From assembly GCF_016808335.1 (NCBI RefSeq), contig NC_053137.1:2614955-2678954 (forward strand): a stretch of DNA of 64,000 nt, in the 5' to 3' direction. Positions 21,323 through 34,000 of the stretch are shown piece after piece (positions within the stretch are counted from its first letter, which is position 1; every line of letters starts with the position of its first letter). Position numbers and translations under genes: made by a program. The stretch is from Panicum virgatum. Taxonomy: Eukaryota > Streptophyta > Magnoliopsida > Poales > Poaceae. A model generated the notes under the pieces. That model had not been told where the DNA came from, did no database searches, and was given only the letters and a program-made list of their open reading frames with translations.

Positions 21323-22536
21323 CCTTGTAGATTTTGCTGAAACTAATTAAATGAGTCTAAACACCACTTAAACTCTACTATGGGCAAAAAGAACATTTTG
21401 CAAGAACAAACATTTTTCCCTTGTAGATACAGACGTAACCAATCTAACCAAACTAACTTTGTATTTTTACCATTTTTCCTTGATTTATTAGGCAACCTGC
21501 AAGTTTTCGATGAAATAATAAAAATAAAAAAAACCAACCACCGGAGACTCCGGGTTTTACCCCAGATTCTCCAGACACAATGTCCGGAATTTCCGGACGC
21601 TCATCCGGAGTTTCCGGAACCCCTAATCCGGAGATTCCGGACTTATATCCAGAGTTTCCGGGCAAACCTAAACAAAAGGCCAACGACTGTGCACGCCATG
21701 GTGGCCGGCGACGCGAGCGACGCACGGCAGGGAAAAAGGGCCGGGGAAAGGGTGGGGAAGGTGGAGGAACTCACCACGAACCCATTTGTGCGGTCGATTT
21801 GGGCGGAGGAGGACCGAGGAAGCGGATCGACGAAAAAGGGCAGAGCTCAGACGGTGCTCTCATGGAGGTGTGGAGAAGGTGCGAGGTGTGGTTGGGAGGG
21901 CTCTCATGGAAGGGGTCGACGAACGGCGGCCGGAGATGGCCGTGGCGCCGGCGTGAGCGAGCTCAGCTCAGCTTGAGTCGAGGAGGAGGAGGAGGAAACG
22001 AGAGGGAGAGAGTGAGAGAGTGAACTATGAGTGAGAGAGTGAGATATTTAACGGTTGTGGGGATCAGAGGATAAAATAAAATGAAATAGAAAAATTCAGG
22101 TCTGGAGTATCCGGATGACCGTCCGGAGTATCCGGACAATACCGGACAGACCGTTTTCAAATAGATGACGGACTGTCCGCGCCCCCTAGCGGACTGTCCC
22201 CGGAGAAGACAATCGGACATCCGATCGGCTGATCCGGAGTATCCGGACGGGTGTTTGGAGTATCCGGACGTTAGTCCGGACTATTCGGGCTAATACTCGG
22301 ACTATCCGGGCACAGGTTGATTCCAAGGAGAAAAATTGATATTGGGTCGATTTGGATTTCAAACGTGGCTCGAACCGTTATTGAAAATCATTTTAAAAGT
22401 TATTTCCTTCTCGCATAAGTTAACTTGCTAGCAAAAATTTTATTTAGCGATCTTGTTCATGCGTCTTTAAGGCTAATAATCATGTTAATCGCGGGCTTAT
22501 CCTTAATTACAAGGGATTAACACCTGGGGTGTTACA
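19888..22536. mobile_element. 2.65-kb solo LTR with AGTAG target duplication
   Basis: The sequence begins TGTGACAGAACC and ends GGGGTGTTACA (TG...CA). It is flanked by the 5-bp direct repeat AGTAG at 19883-19887 and 22537-22541. The empty site GGGATAAGTAGTGATTAATC is present in the other units (for example near 13230). There is no internal retroelement domain or primer-binding site, so it is a solo LTR of a long-LTR element. Repeated TCCGGA-type motifs (TCCGGAGTTTCCGG, GTATCCGGAC) occur near 21550-21670 and 22100-22310. Open frames of up to about 200 codons near 21380-22020 are not recognised. Confidence 0.85.
21256..21320. repeat. (AT)n microsatellite
   Basis: About 32 uninterrupted AT units inside the solo LTR. 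Confidence 0.95.
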
Positions 22537-22541
22537 AGTAG

Positions 22542-22899
22542 TGATTAATCTATCTCTGTGCTGGAGATGACCATCTTCTGCTAGGGCAATCGGAACAGTA
22601 GAGTGCCTAGCTGTATATGGTCTATACTTAAAGGAGAGTAAATAAATGAAAAAACTAAAAAGGACACAAAGAAAATTAGGTAATGATTTCTCAATGAAAT
22701 TTTCAAAGGTTCACAAGGTTGTGTTTTGTATGAATGTATAAAACTACATACATTTCTCGTGCTACCTTCTAAGGGGTAATATGTGTTAAAATGTGTCCAA
22801 TAGTACATGTATATTAGTTAATGATGAGAGATTATATTATTACAACACAACACGATCCACATCACATTTTGGTGAAGACGACATCCCCTATAGCTATTA
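22542..22899. other. 3' flank of CXE3, right part
   Basis: No gene is seen. It is homologous to 3755-4098 and is interrupted from its left half by the solo LTR. Confidence 0.4.
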
Positions 22900-24153
22900 T
22901 TACCACATGTTCTTGATAAGATGACGAGTTCCGGGGAAGGCGGCTGCTGCTGCTGGCCCCTTGTAGGCCTGCTTATTAGTAGGCCGCTCCGCGCCCGAAA
23001 AGAGCCCGTAGTTTTTCTTGGGTCCTCCAATTTTTGACGTTGCATACGCTATGCTGCAGGTCGTCGTCGAGTCACTGCAACGACGTTTCATGTTCATCCC
23101 ATAGTCAAATACGTCCATAAACGGCCGGCGAGGCACACCTAGTATCATAGGCTTTGGAGTCTGGTTGATGAAGTGCACGATGTTCTCCATGAGACTCCTG
23201 CTGGTGGCGTGCAGCGGGCTGTACAGGTGGAAGACGTGGTCCTCGCCCTCCGACTCCACCAGTGTCGCCTCGCCGCCAGTGGCAGTGCGCTCGTAGTAGT
23301 CGCTGAAGCGGTCGAGGAGGCGGCACCCACGTTCCAGCAGGGTGTCCTTCTCGGCCACGGCCACCAGGACCCGCCGGCACGTCAGCGACGCGATCTCCTC
23401 GTCAGGAGGGATGAGACGAGGGTCATCGTTGCCGGCCTGGCCCGCGGTCACGAATGGCCAGGGCCAGTCCACCCCGTACGCCGGAAACACCACTGCGCCA
23501 TCCCAGACCTCCTCAGAAGGCAGCCGCTTGGCTCCCCAGAATTAGGGATGCACGATGACCATCCCCTCGATGTCGACGCCCAATTCCAATCCGTCGTCTT
23601 GGCTGGCACGTACCGCTGTGTGGTAGGCGATGTTCCCGCCTGCGCTGTCGCCGGCGAGGAATGTGCGCGCGGGGTCTGCGTAGTCGGCGAGCCAATGGTC
23701 AGCGAAGGACGCCACCCACTTGAGCGCAGACCATGCGTCGTCGTAGGCCGCAGGTATGGGGTGCTCCGGCGCGAGGCGGTACTCCACCGAGACGACGAGC
23801 GCCCCGGCGCTCGCGGCGAGGGAGCTGGCGTAGCCGTGGTAGGACCGGTAGAATGCGCTCTCCGTGCAGAAGGAGCCGCCGTGGATGTACACCACACGGG
23901 GGAGCCTCCTGTTGCCGGCAGCCTTGGCGGCTCGGGAGGGGAGGAACAGCCGTGCCGACACACCGGTGCTGTGGTCAATGACCACATCTCTCGTTGCCAC
24001 CCCGCGGTTGGCTCTCGGGATCTCCGACGCAGCCACGGGAGGACTCCTCAGCAACCACTCGATTCGGCCATCCTTGTACCGTTTTAGGAACGGGGAGAAG
24101 TCAAAGTCGACTTCTGCGACAGCATCCTCCACAAAGTTCTTGCTTGCATGCAT
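22900..24153 (-). pseudogene. Carboxylesterase with one nonsense codon (CXE3)
   Basis: The frame is continuous over the full length except for a TAA at 23542-23544, where Tyr204 (VHPYFWG) is changed to a stop. This would give a 203-residue product that keeps HGGSF and Ser170 but loses Asp270 and His306, so it should be inactive. The downstream frame remains open to the normal stop, with one Thr fewer in the Thr run near 363. It is the most diverged CXE in the window (Trp34, Ile44, Arg86, Gln332-Thr). The TATA box CTATAAA is kept at 24266-24272. Its partner PKS3 is 11 kb away because of the CACTA insertion. Confidence 0.88.
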
Positions 24154-25119
24154 AGTGCGTGGTGATATTTTGATTCTCAGTATCTGTATGTGTTTGCACC
24201 TCTTTGTTGTGCTGTACGTGTTGTAGGCTAGCTTGTGGGGTTGCTGCTTGTGGCCGTGTTGGGCATTTATAGAAGAAGTTCGATCATCATTTACACCTGC
24301 TCGTTGCAAGATAGGCTTACCCGATTTAGTTGACCGATCAGTATATATATTGAATAATTAGCCAAAAAATATTGGATGAAGACTAGCTAGGGAAGACTGG
24401 ACGATCGATGCTTGGTGTCATTGAATACTTAGTTGTTGCATGTGTAGTACGTGCGTGGTGTAACACCAATGGAACACACGAGGAAACAACCCGTAGGTAC
24501 AGTGCATCCTCATGATGCATGTGCGTGACTTGGAATGAAACAAATGACCAATCGATCGACCATGTGTTGAGCCGTTGTCAATCAAAAGCAACTTGCACAA
24601 CTTGCCCTGATGAGAGCTGACCTTAGTTGAACGCATGACGTACTGACCGTGCCAAATTAGTTGGCATTTTCACTTTTGAGACCTTTAGCCGCCACCCAAC
24701 TCGATCGGTACCATTGGTACTTGTGCAGATCCAACAAATACGGTTCAAGTGGGCTATATAAAATTTATCCTAATAAGATTATTATTAAAAAAAATATGTC
24801 TATATATAGAATAGGAAGGCGAAAATGAGCTAGATTTTTAGAACAAAATGGCAACAATCATACTGTTCATATTTACATCACGAGTTCCACACCTTAATGG
24901 ATATAGAAGTAGTTCGATCGATCATCATTTACACCTTTTCGTTGCAAGAGATAGGCTTGACCGATTTAGTTGACTTTGAATAATGAGCCGAAAATTCTTG
25001 AATGTGAAGACTAGACAGGGAAGACTTGCTTGGTCTCATTGAATAATTAGATGTTGCGTGTGTAGCACGTGCGTGGTGGGGACAAAGTTGGCCAGATGCA
25101 TGCACTTCCCTACAAGGTG
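24154..25119. promoter_or_regulatory. CXE3 promoter and distal part of the PKS3 promoter
   Basis: TATA for CXE3 is at 24266-24272 (minus). The start of the PKS-side module (from about 24913), with TTGACC near 24958 and CACGTG near 25067, is cut at 25119 by the CACTA element. The distal W-box and G-box elements are thus moved 10 kb from PKS3. Confidence 0.6.
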
Positions 25120-25136
25120 CACTACTAGAAAACAGG

Positions 25137-25360
25137 CCTTGTGCACCGGCTGAGAAAGTCCAAAGGCACCGGTTTCCCAACCGGTGCCCTGCAACCGCGA
25201 CCATTGGCCTCTACTTAAGACACCGGGTTTTTCAACCGGTGCCTTAGGCTTCCATTGGTACCGGTTGGAAATACCAGCCGGTACCAAAGAGGCTTCCACG
25301 CTGACGTAAGGTGGCAGCCCCTTTGGTACCGGTTGGTATTTCCAACCGGTACCAATGACA
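25137..25360. repeat. CACTA left subterminal repeats
   Basis: Several direct and inverted copies of an ACCGGTTGG/CCAACCGGT motif, for example TACCGGTTGGAAATACCAG near 25259. They are probably transposase binding sites by analogy with En/Spm. Confidence 0.75.
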
Positions 25361-25640
25361 TTTTCCTTTTTTTCCCAAATTCAGTTTTGTTTGTTATATT
25401 TATTACTGTTTATTCTTTTATAATTGCTAAACGCACTCAAGCTCTATAGTACTCTACGTTCATTGGTTGTTCGTGTTCGTTTTCATAGAATATTTAAAAC
25501 TAACTAATAGTGAAATGCGAGCATATAATTAAGCTAATTAGATGAACTAATATATTTACAAATTTACAAATATCATGGCATAATGTTTAAAAATATTTAC
25601 AAATGTACAAGTCATGTTAGCCGTCCAACTACTAGTCCCC

Positions 25641-28600
25641 TCAGGATGTCGATGGAAGTCCTCTATAGATGTGACCGTCATGGTAGAACTCGCCTCTAGG
25701 ATCCAAGATCTCGTTCAAAATGAATCCGGCGAGCTACTCGCACACGGCGTTGATCCGATCAGTAGAGTAATATTCATCCCCCATTTGAGACATCTATCAT
25801 TTAGGAAAAAAGCATTAACATTATGTGCGTTAGTACAATTATGAAAATATACTAGTGAACGGTTTGGACGTACTCTCGTTTCTTCATCAGTAGCCTTCCC
25901 GCATGGAGTCATGATGTGCAAGTAGTCGCATACGTAGTACCCGCACCAATCAGTTCCTTGTTGTTGTCTCGCACACTTAAGGAGAAACAAATAAATTACT
26001 CAATTTAGAACAATTTGGGATTATATACTTAACTAGACAAATCTTTATGAATGAACATACCGGATAATCCATGTTAACGTTCAGTTCGGGCCTCCATTGA
26101 CCATGTCCTTTGTTATTTTTCACAAATTTTTTCCAAACCCTGCGCTCAAAGTTAAGTTTGATATTCAGGAATTGTTATTAACAGAAAAAAGATTTGATTG
26201 TGCAAACTGAACTTACCTGTTCAAGGGGTCTATGATATGTTGGATTGCGGACTTTGGATTTCTCATTGAGTCAAAGACTATAAGATTGCCGATCTCTACG
26301 GAAAGTATGAGTAAAATCCAATGATAACTGCAGATATAGATAGGATATATACATAAATATATTAGACAACTTAGTATTTATTTAGTAATATAACAGAGGT
26401 TTGAGTCGATCAAGGTTTACCCAAAGTTGTATGGTATGAATATATAGGATTTGTAACTTTGCCTAGTCAACGAATCGTACATGTTTTCGCACGTTTCCTT
26501 GTAACTTTCGTTGATCAATTTCTGGTTGACTAGCAAAGGAGACATGAAGCCGATCTGATGGTGCCATCCATGTTTTCGGATTCTTTGGATCTCCTGTCTA
26601 AATGATGCAATAGAAATTTTATAATGCACACATATAATTATGTTCTTGTTAACAAAAAGTATTAATGTAGAGGTAAGTGATACTTACAAAACCCAAATGG
26701 TGATGATAGAGGCGTCGAGGGCTTGTCGATGGTAAATGTGATATAAATTTTGGAAGTACACCCAGAAGTTGTCCTCCCCGCGGAAGAAATCATGGTCACG
26801 ATACTTGACTCCAAACATTTTTCCTTCGTCTTTCGCCATTCGCAGGTACCATCTATGCAAATTGAACATCTACGTGCCTAGACTTTTCTCCTCTTCCTCA
26901 GTGACAAACGGTTTTCCATGCTGGAATGGAGTAATAGTGCGAGCGACAGGGATTTTTGCCTCCACATGCCCTGTTGCCGCCTCTAGCGTTAATCCAATTT
27001 CAGAAAGAAATATTGCGGCCTGTAGGTCCGCCTGGAGTTGTACGTCCGTCGGGTGTAGGAGTGGCAACCCTGGCACCCGGAGGGGCTCGAGTTCTTTTTG
27101 TTGTGTGCCAAGCTGAGGAATGGTCTTGCCACATTTTTTCTTCAGATTTCTCACCTTGTGTGCCTTTGTCAGAGTACGATCATAGTCCGAGGGTAAGCTT
27201 TTCGGTTTTGGTGGGTTGTCTATGTTTGCGAGAAGCTTTTTCCCTAGTTCTAGAGGTACCTTTTCCCTCGGCGGGGGGACTTTAGGCTTCAATTGTTCTT
27301 TTATATATCGAGCGTTCTCCTCTTCCAACTCCTCAGCGGTTTTCTCGTAGGTTAATTGTCTTTCGACCGTTTTCTGCTTCTTCTTTGAGGGTCCAGCCGC
27401 AGGGAGGGATGCTGTCTTTTTCTTTCCCTTTTCTAGTGTAGGAGGAGTTGGAGTACTCGTGGCCCTTTGCGCCGGCGGAGACGGTTGCTGTTCCGCTTGT
27501 ACGTCGGGCGCCGCCGTGGATGCACAGCTGCTGCGTCGCTAAGAGGCCGGGCTTATCACAACATCCGGGTGCGACCCAGCAGTGCCCCTTTGGCTCAGAG
27601 CTAGCTGCACCGCCTCATTGACCCTGGCGTCCATCTGAGATTCCAAGGACGCAACCTTCTTGTTCATCTTTTCTTCTATGGCATGAAGTTTCTCTTTCTG
27701 TTCGGCTTTGCTCTTTCGGTGAGTCTTGTAAGAGGGATCTCCGGCCCAAGCAACTTTTCATGGGACCACGCCGATGCCGCGGGCTCGTCCAGGGTGTTCC
27801 GGATTCTTTAATGCCCTTGTCAGCTCATCATTCTCCCTTTGAGGATGGAATGTTCCTTGTTGACTCTCATCTATTGCAGCGACTAGATCGCGGGACACTT
27901 CTTGCATATGCTCAGGCACGACCAAACTTCCATCAAACTTGTTTAGTATCACGCCATTAGCAAATAACCACCACTTGGATCTATCCGGCCAATCCCAAGT
28001 CATCGGCCTGATGCCTCTATCTATAAGGTCCTGCTCCATCTTCTGCCATTTTTTAACTGACTTCTTGTACCCGCCAGCCCCAAGGTGGTGGCTGTACTTC
28101 TTATTTGCTGCATTCACCTTGGCTTGTTCGGATTTTTTTGGGCTTCCTCTGATAGTTTGTATTGTTTGAACTCCTCACAGTATGGTTTAACCTGAGGAAG
28201 ATCGTCCCAGTTCGGCTCCTTATCCTTCTTGATGTAATTGGTGTACAACTTCTTCTTGAAAGTTGCAAAGGCAAGGGCCATCTTTCTCAAGGCACATTTC
28301 TTCACAAGTTCTTGGTCAACTCCTTCAGAAAGAGTGAACATATCCTTGAGTTCTGCCCATAGCATTTCCTTCTGATGTGCAGGCACGGCGTGTTGCTGTT
28401 CTTCGGGTTTGGTCGTTTTCCATAGTCTTGTGGTGATCAGAATTCTTGCCCGAACAATAACCCCACATTGGTTGACAAATTTTGTGCTAGCATCCTCTGG
28501 AGCACTTGGACAGCCCTCTGCGTCCACTTCTCTGACGACCTGTCTTCCCTCCATTTTCTTGGTTGGCCGGCGTCTCCCTTTTGACTGGCTCAATGAAGTC

Positions 28601-28850
28601 GATGCGGAGGTCGACTAAATTACAGAAAAAATATGTTAATCGCAAAACTAATCTACCGAAGTCACCATACATATAGTTTTTAGATTCGTACTGGAACATG
28701 CTGCTGTTGATTGGACGGCGGCGCAAAGTCATCATCTTCTTCATCGGCATCTCCAGACATATTCAGGAACGAATCAGCTGTCCGAGCATCTTCTTCAGCG
28801 ATTGGCTGGGTGGTGTTAGCCCTCGTATCATCGTTTATTGCGTCCAACAT
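25641..28850 (-). pseudogene. CACTA second gene: plant-transposase plus ULP1-like cysteine protease, degenerate
   Basis: The pieces read in order on the minus strand. A first exon starts at 28850 (MLDAINDD), followed by an intron, then an SLSQSKGRRRP..FVNQCGVIVRARI region typical of CACTA TNP1-like proteins, then HHLGAGGYKKSVKKW. The 3' part has a ULP1-like peptidase signature: a His in YHWILL and Asp in IVFDSMRN (near 26230-26330), and the Cys in QQQGTDWCGYYVC (near 25950). The end ELAGFILNEILDPRG is followed by a stop at 25641. Breaks include a 7-T homopolymer at 28133-28139 where the frame needs 8, a stop near 27540 and another at about 25734. Exon borders are approximate. Confidence 0.75.
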
Positions 28851-30090
28851 GTATTGCCCGGCAGCCTACTCATCACCGAAGGGGTCCATCCTTAAGTGAA
28901 ACCGTAAAAATGTGTTAGAGTATGTGTCCATCCTTAAATGAAGCAGGAGAATTCAATTCTTTGAACGAATATGCATGTTTGAGAGAGAGTGTGTGTGTGT
29001 ATGTTAGAGGGACAGAGAAATATAGAGAGTTAGTGAGTGTGTGTGTGTGTGTCGTGGAACGGGGTCGAGGAACCGGGTCGAGGAACGGAGTTGCGAGTTA
29101 GAGAGCGAATACGAAATTACTCGTCGTCGTTACTCGTCGTTACTCATCGTCGTTACTCGTCGTCGTTACACGAGTTACATGATAAATACATGAGTTATAG
29201 AAATACATGATAAATACATAAATACAAGCATTATTCACTCTCTATTTAAATACAAGATTAAATAAAGTCTCTCTAATAACTAAATTCTATAACTAAATTA
29301 TACACTATATATAAAGGATATAAAGTGGCTAGGAAAGTCCTTATAGGCGTACAGTAAATACATAAATACTTGTCTTCCTCAAACTGCTCCTGCTGCTCAA
29401 ACTGCTCAGAAGATAGCTGCTCCGGGTACTGGTACTGGGGCTACTCAGATGGATCAACGTCTACTCACGAACACATGGCCAAAAACAATACACAACATAA
29501 ACATACATGCAAACAATAGCAAAAACTAAGAAACAGTACAACAATACATGAAAACAGCAACCAAAACTATGCTAGAACTATTCTACGCGTTACAACGATC
29601 ACGTGGACATAAAGAATGCCTAAAACAGAGCTAGAACGCGAAAACTAGGCTTAAAACAAGATCTAGGGGCTTAACTGTAAGAAAAACAGAGTTTTTTGGG
29701 GTTTTCTGCAAAAACCGAGGACCTAAATGTAAATAACTCGCAAAACTACAAGGGCTGGACGGCGGGTTCTATTACTGGAAAGTTCAGGGGGGTCCGTGCA
29801 AGATTTTGGGCTGAACTGCAAATACTTTTGAATAGGACAGGAGCGCGGGTTGATACTCAGAAAGTGCAGGGGCTCTTTAGCAAAATGTCCAGGCTGAAGG
29901 GGTACGCGCGGATCTGATCCGTTGGATCACGATCCCCCGGCTCAGATTAGATCCGGATGTGATCTAATCTCGTCCGTGGGCTGAGGATCGGGCGGCTGGG
30001 ATCGACTGGGCGCGCGGGGCGGCGGCGGGGCTCGCCAGCGGTCGACCGGAGGAATTGAGGAGCAGTGGAGAATTGGGAGAAAGAAGGCAA
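28851..30090. other. CACTA interior without gene
   Basis: GT-rich runs near 28990-29052 and a short CGTCGTTACT tandem near 29119-29170 are present. The rest is unassigned spacer and probably the 5' region of the second gene. Confidence 0.45.
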
Positions 30091-30111
30091 CGGTTTTATA
30101 CCCCTGGCCAA

Positions 30112-30480
30112 GGGTACCGGGTCAAAAATTCAGCCGGTACCTATGTAGGCCTTAGGTACCAGTTGTATCTCCAACCGGTGCCTTAGGCGAGGCCTTAGGT
30201 ACCGGTTCTCCGCACACCCGGTGCCTTAGGGCCCAACGGGCGGGAAATGAAAAGCCCCTATGGTACCGGGTGGATTAACAAAACCGATACCTTGGGCCTT
30301 TTGAAGTTCACTTTTCACTCTTCTTTGACCCCCTTTGAACGGAATTCGTCAGTATCTCAATGGTAACTCGCGGAAATTTGGGCTTCGCGGCCACGGTTCG
30401 ACTCCCGCGCGACGCCCCACTTTTTTTTTACCCAAATAGGACCCTAAGGTACCGGTTGGATTTTCCAACCGGTACCAAAG
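30112..30480. repeat. Third, internal cluster of CACTA-type subterminal motifs
   Basis: Motifs like GGTACCGGTT, CCAACCGGTGCC and GGTACCGGTTGGATTTTCCAACCGG recur here, in the middle of the element between the two genes. They have the same sequence as the end arrays but lack a CACTA terminus. A tRNA-like B-box GGTTCGACTCC lies near 30406. Confidence 0.65.
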
Positions 30481-30499
30481 GTTATCTTTTCTTTTCCCC

Positions 30500-31015
30500 T
30501 TTCTTTTTCTCTTGTAAATCTATTAATTGCCTCATAATTCGTAATAAATCTGATATTTTCATAATAAATCTGATAATTGCCTAGAAAATCTGATAATTAT
30601 CTAATAATTTAAATAATTGTCTAATAGTTAAAATAATTGTCTAATAAATTTGTTATTTGCTCAATAAATTTATTAACTGCCTAGTAAATCATTCAACTAA
30701 GAAAATATTAACTATGGTTTTAGGTGCACAATAATAAATCATTTAAATGTACAATAATTTTAATTACTACATAATAAATCATTTAGGTGCATAACTAATT
30801 ATTTTAATTACATAATAAATCAAATAATTGCATAATAAATTATTTAAATGCAAAATAATTCTAATTACTACATAATAAATCATTTAGGTGCATACCTAAT
30901 CATTTTAATTGCATAATAAATCAAATAATTGCATAATAAATCATTTAATTGTCCAATAAATCAATTCATTGCATAAGAAATCTAATAATATTCACAGAAA
31001 ATATTACAAGACATA
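30500..31015. repeat. AT-rich degenerate tandem repeat
   Basis: Variants of CATAATAAATCATTTA and TAATAATTG recur about 20 times. It lies at the 3' end of the DUF4216-type gene piece. Confidence 0.7.
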
Positions 31016-31016
31016 A

Positions 31017-34000
31017 TCATTCAACTAAGGGAATATTAACGATGGTTCGCTTTACAATCGTCCCTTCATTATGATCATGACGTGCGTCCGGAGCCTCCTC
31101 TTCGGCTAAAAGAATACTTGTGTCAACCTCCACTGCGAACGGAATCATATCTTCAACCTTATTGTATTCTTCTTCATCTGTGACATCGTCGACTCCCACA
31201 ATTTTTCTTTTTCCTGCCAGAACAATATGACGCTTTGCCTCATCTCCGGCACCTACAAAACTTGATTTATTCCTGGACTTGTCCTTTCTCGTTTTGATAG
31301 ACATGTCCTGCACATAGAAAACTTGAGTGACATCTTTAGCTAGGACGAATGGTTCGTCTCGATAGCCAAGCTCTTTGAGGTCTACCGTTGTCATTCCGTA
31401 CTCGTCGATATCGACACCTTTTCCTGTGAGTTTAACCCATTGACAACGAAATAGAGGTATCTTCAACGGCCCATAGTCGAGTTCCCAGATCTCTTCAATG
31501 TAACCAAAATATGAGTTCGTTTGGCCACTAGAGTTGGTGGCATCTATACGGACACCACTATTTTGATTGGTGCTCTTATTATCTTGGGCTCTTGTATAAA
31601 ATGTGTAACCATTAATTTCATATCCTTGGTACATCAGGATTGAATTTGCCGGACCCCTGGCCAGCCAAGCTAGCTGCTCATGAATTTGATCGTTGGCCAT
31701 GACTTCCTTCTGCAACCAGGTGGCGAATGTATCGTTATGATGTTTTGTAATTCATGTCTCAGACTTCAAAGGGTATATACTTCGCACAATTTGCATGTAC
31801 TCCTCCATGTATGGAGCCACCAAGGCTGATTGTTGCAGAACTGTGAGATGTGCTTTGCTCAACGTGGCATGATCTGTGGCATTTACTGATTTTTCTTCCA
31901 AGTGTGCCCTTTCCAATCAGCCGCCCCTCATGACGTGATACTGGAATCCCAATTGGGCAGAGTTCTTCCACATAGTCAACACAAAATTCAATGACCTCCT
32001 CTGTGACGTAACCCTTCGCAATGCTTCCTTCTGGACGAGCCCGATTACTAACGTATTTCTTTAGTACTGCAAAGTATCATTCAAAAGGGAACATATTATG
32101 AAGGAAAACAGGACCGAGAATACCAATCTCTTTGACAAGGTGAGCTAGAAGATGCATCATAATATTGAAGAATGATGGAGGAAATATCATTTCAAGACTG
32201 ACTAAACTTTGGACAACATCCTCTTGTAGCCTGCTTAAACTCGATGGATCGATTGCCTTCTGAGAAATTGTGTTGAGAAATGCGCATAGCTTTATGATTG
32301 TTGCTCGAACATTAGCTGGTAGAATACCTCTAAGTGCAATTGGAATCAATTGCGTCAATAACACGTGACAGTCATGGGACTTTACATGTGTGAGTTTCTT
32401 CTCTTTCAAGTTCAGTAGCCTCTTTATATTCGAAGAGTAGCCTGATGGGACCTTGATATTGTTCAAACAGTCGAACATACTTTGCTTCTCTTCCTTACTA
32501 AGAGTGTAGCACGCAGGACCTAGATAATGACGTCCTTTATCCTTTTTTTCTGGATGTAGGGCGGCTCGTTGTTTCATACGTTGAAGATCTTGCCGCGCTT
32601 CCAATGTATCCTTTGCCTTACCGTAGACACCAAGGAACCCTAGAAGGTTCACACAAAGATTTTTTGTTAGGTGCATCACATCAATTGCATGGCGGACGTC
32701 TAAGACTTCCCAATAAGGTAACTCCCAAAAAATACTCTTCTTCTTCCACATAGGTGCACGTCCGTCATCACTCTGCACTGATTTGCTGTTGGGTCCTTTT
32801 CCGAATACTACTTTTATATCTTTGACCATTTCAAACACCATTTTCCCACAATGGTGCCTAGGCTTGGTACAATGATCTGCCTTTCCATCGTAGTGAGCAT
32901 GCCTCCTCCTTAATGGGTGCTTGATCGGAAGAAATCGACGATGACCCATATACACGATCTTCCTATAGTGCTTGAGGTACATGCTGTCGGTTTCTTCTAA
33001 ACAATGGGTGCCTGCCCTATAACCCTTATTGGATTGTCCGGAGAGGTTACTTAGTGCTGGCCAATCGTTGGTCGTTACGAAAAGCAATGCACGCAGGTTA
33101 AAATGATCCTCTGCGTGCGCATCCCACATACGAACACCCTCATCTTTCCACAACAATAGAAGATCCTCATTCAGTGGTTTCAGATACACATCTATATCGT
33201 TACCAGGTTGCTTCGGGCCGGGGATAAGCACCGGCATCATAATGAATTTCCGCTTCATACACAACCAGGGAGGAAGGTTGTATATACAGAGTGTTACAGG
33301 CCAGATACTATGACCACTGCTCTGCTCACCGAAAGGATTCATGCCATCCATACTTAAGCCGGACCTTATATTCCTCGCTTCATTTGCAAATGTTGGGAAT
33401 GTTCTGTCCACTTTTCTCCACTGCGACCCATCAGCGGGGTGTCTCAACATATTGTCTTGCTTACGTTTTTCTTTGTGCCATCGCATCAATTTAGCATTCG
33501 TTTTGTTCATGAACAAACGTTTCAGACGTGGTATTAGAGGAAAATACCACATCACCTTGGCAGGCACTCTCTTCTTGACACGCATCCCCTCAACGTCGTC
33601 TGGATCATCTCGAGGGATCTTATACCGGCATGAGTTGCATACAGGGCATGAATCCAAATTTTCATACTCACCTCGATATAGGATGCAGTCATTAGGACAA
33701 GCATATATCTTCTGTGCCTCTAATCCTAAAGGACAAACAACTTTTTTTGCCTCGTATGTTGTCTCCGGCAAGGTGTTACCCTCAGGGAGTAAGCTTTTTA
33801 TAAGTTTCAGCAACTCCTCGAATCCCTTGTCAGACAAACCATTTGATGCCTTCCATTGCAATAATTCCAATGTGGTACCCAATTTCTTTTGGTCTTGTTT
33901 GCAATCAGGGTACAACAATGTTCTATAGTCCTCCAACATACGCTTCAGATCTCTCGATTCCTTTTATGTTTCGCAACCTTCCTCAGCTTCGCGCAGCATC

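Noticed and set aside
21380..22023. Open frames of up to 198 codons in the solo LTR
   Set aside because: They overlap each other in different frames and contain the repeated TCCGGA motifs; no retroelement domain is seen.
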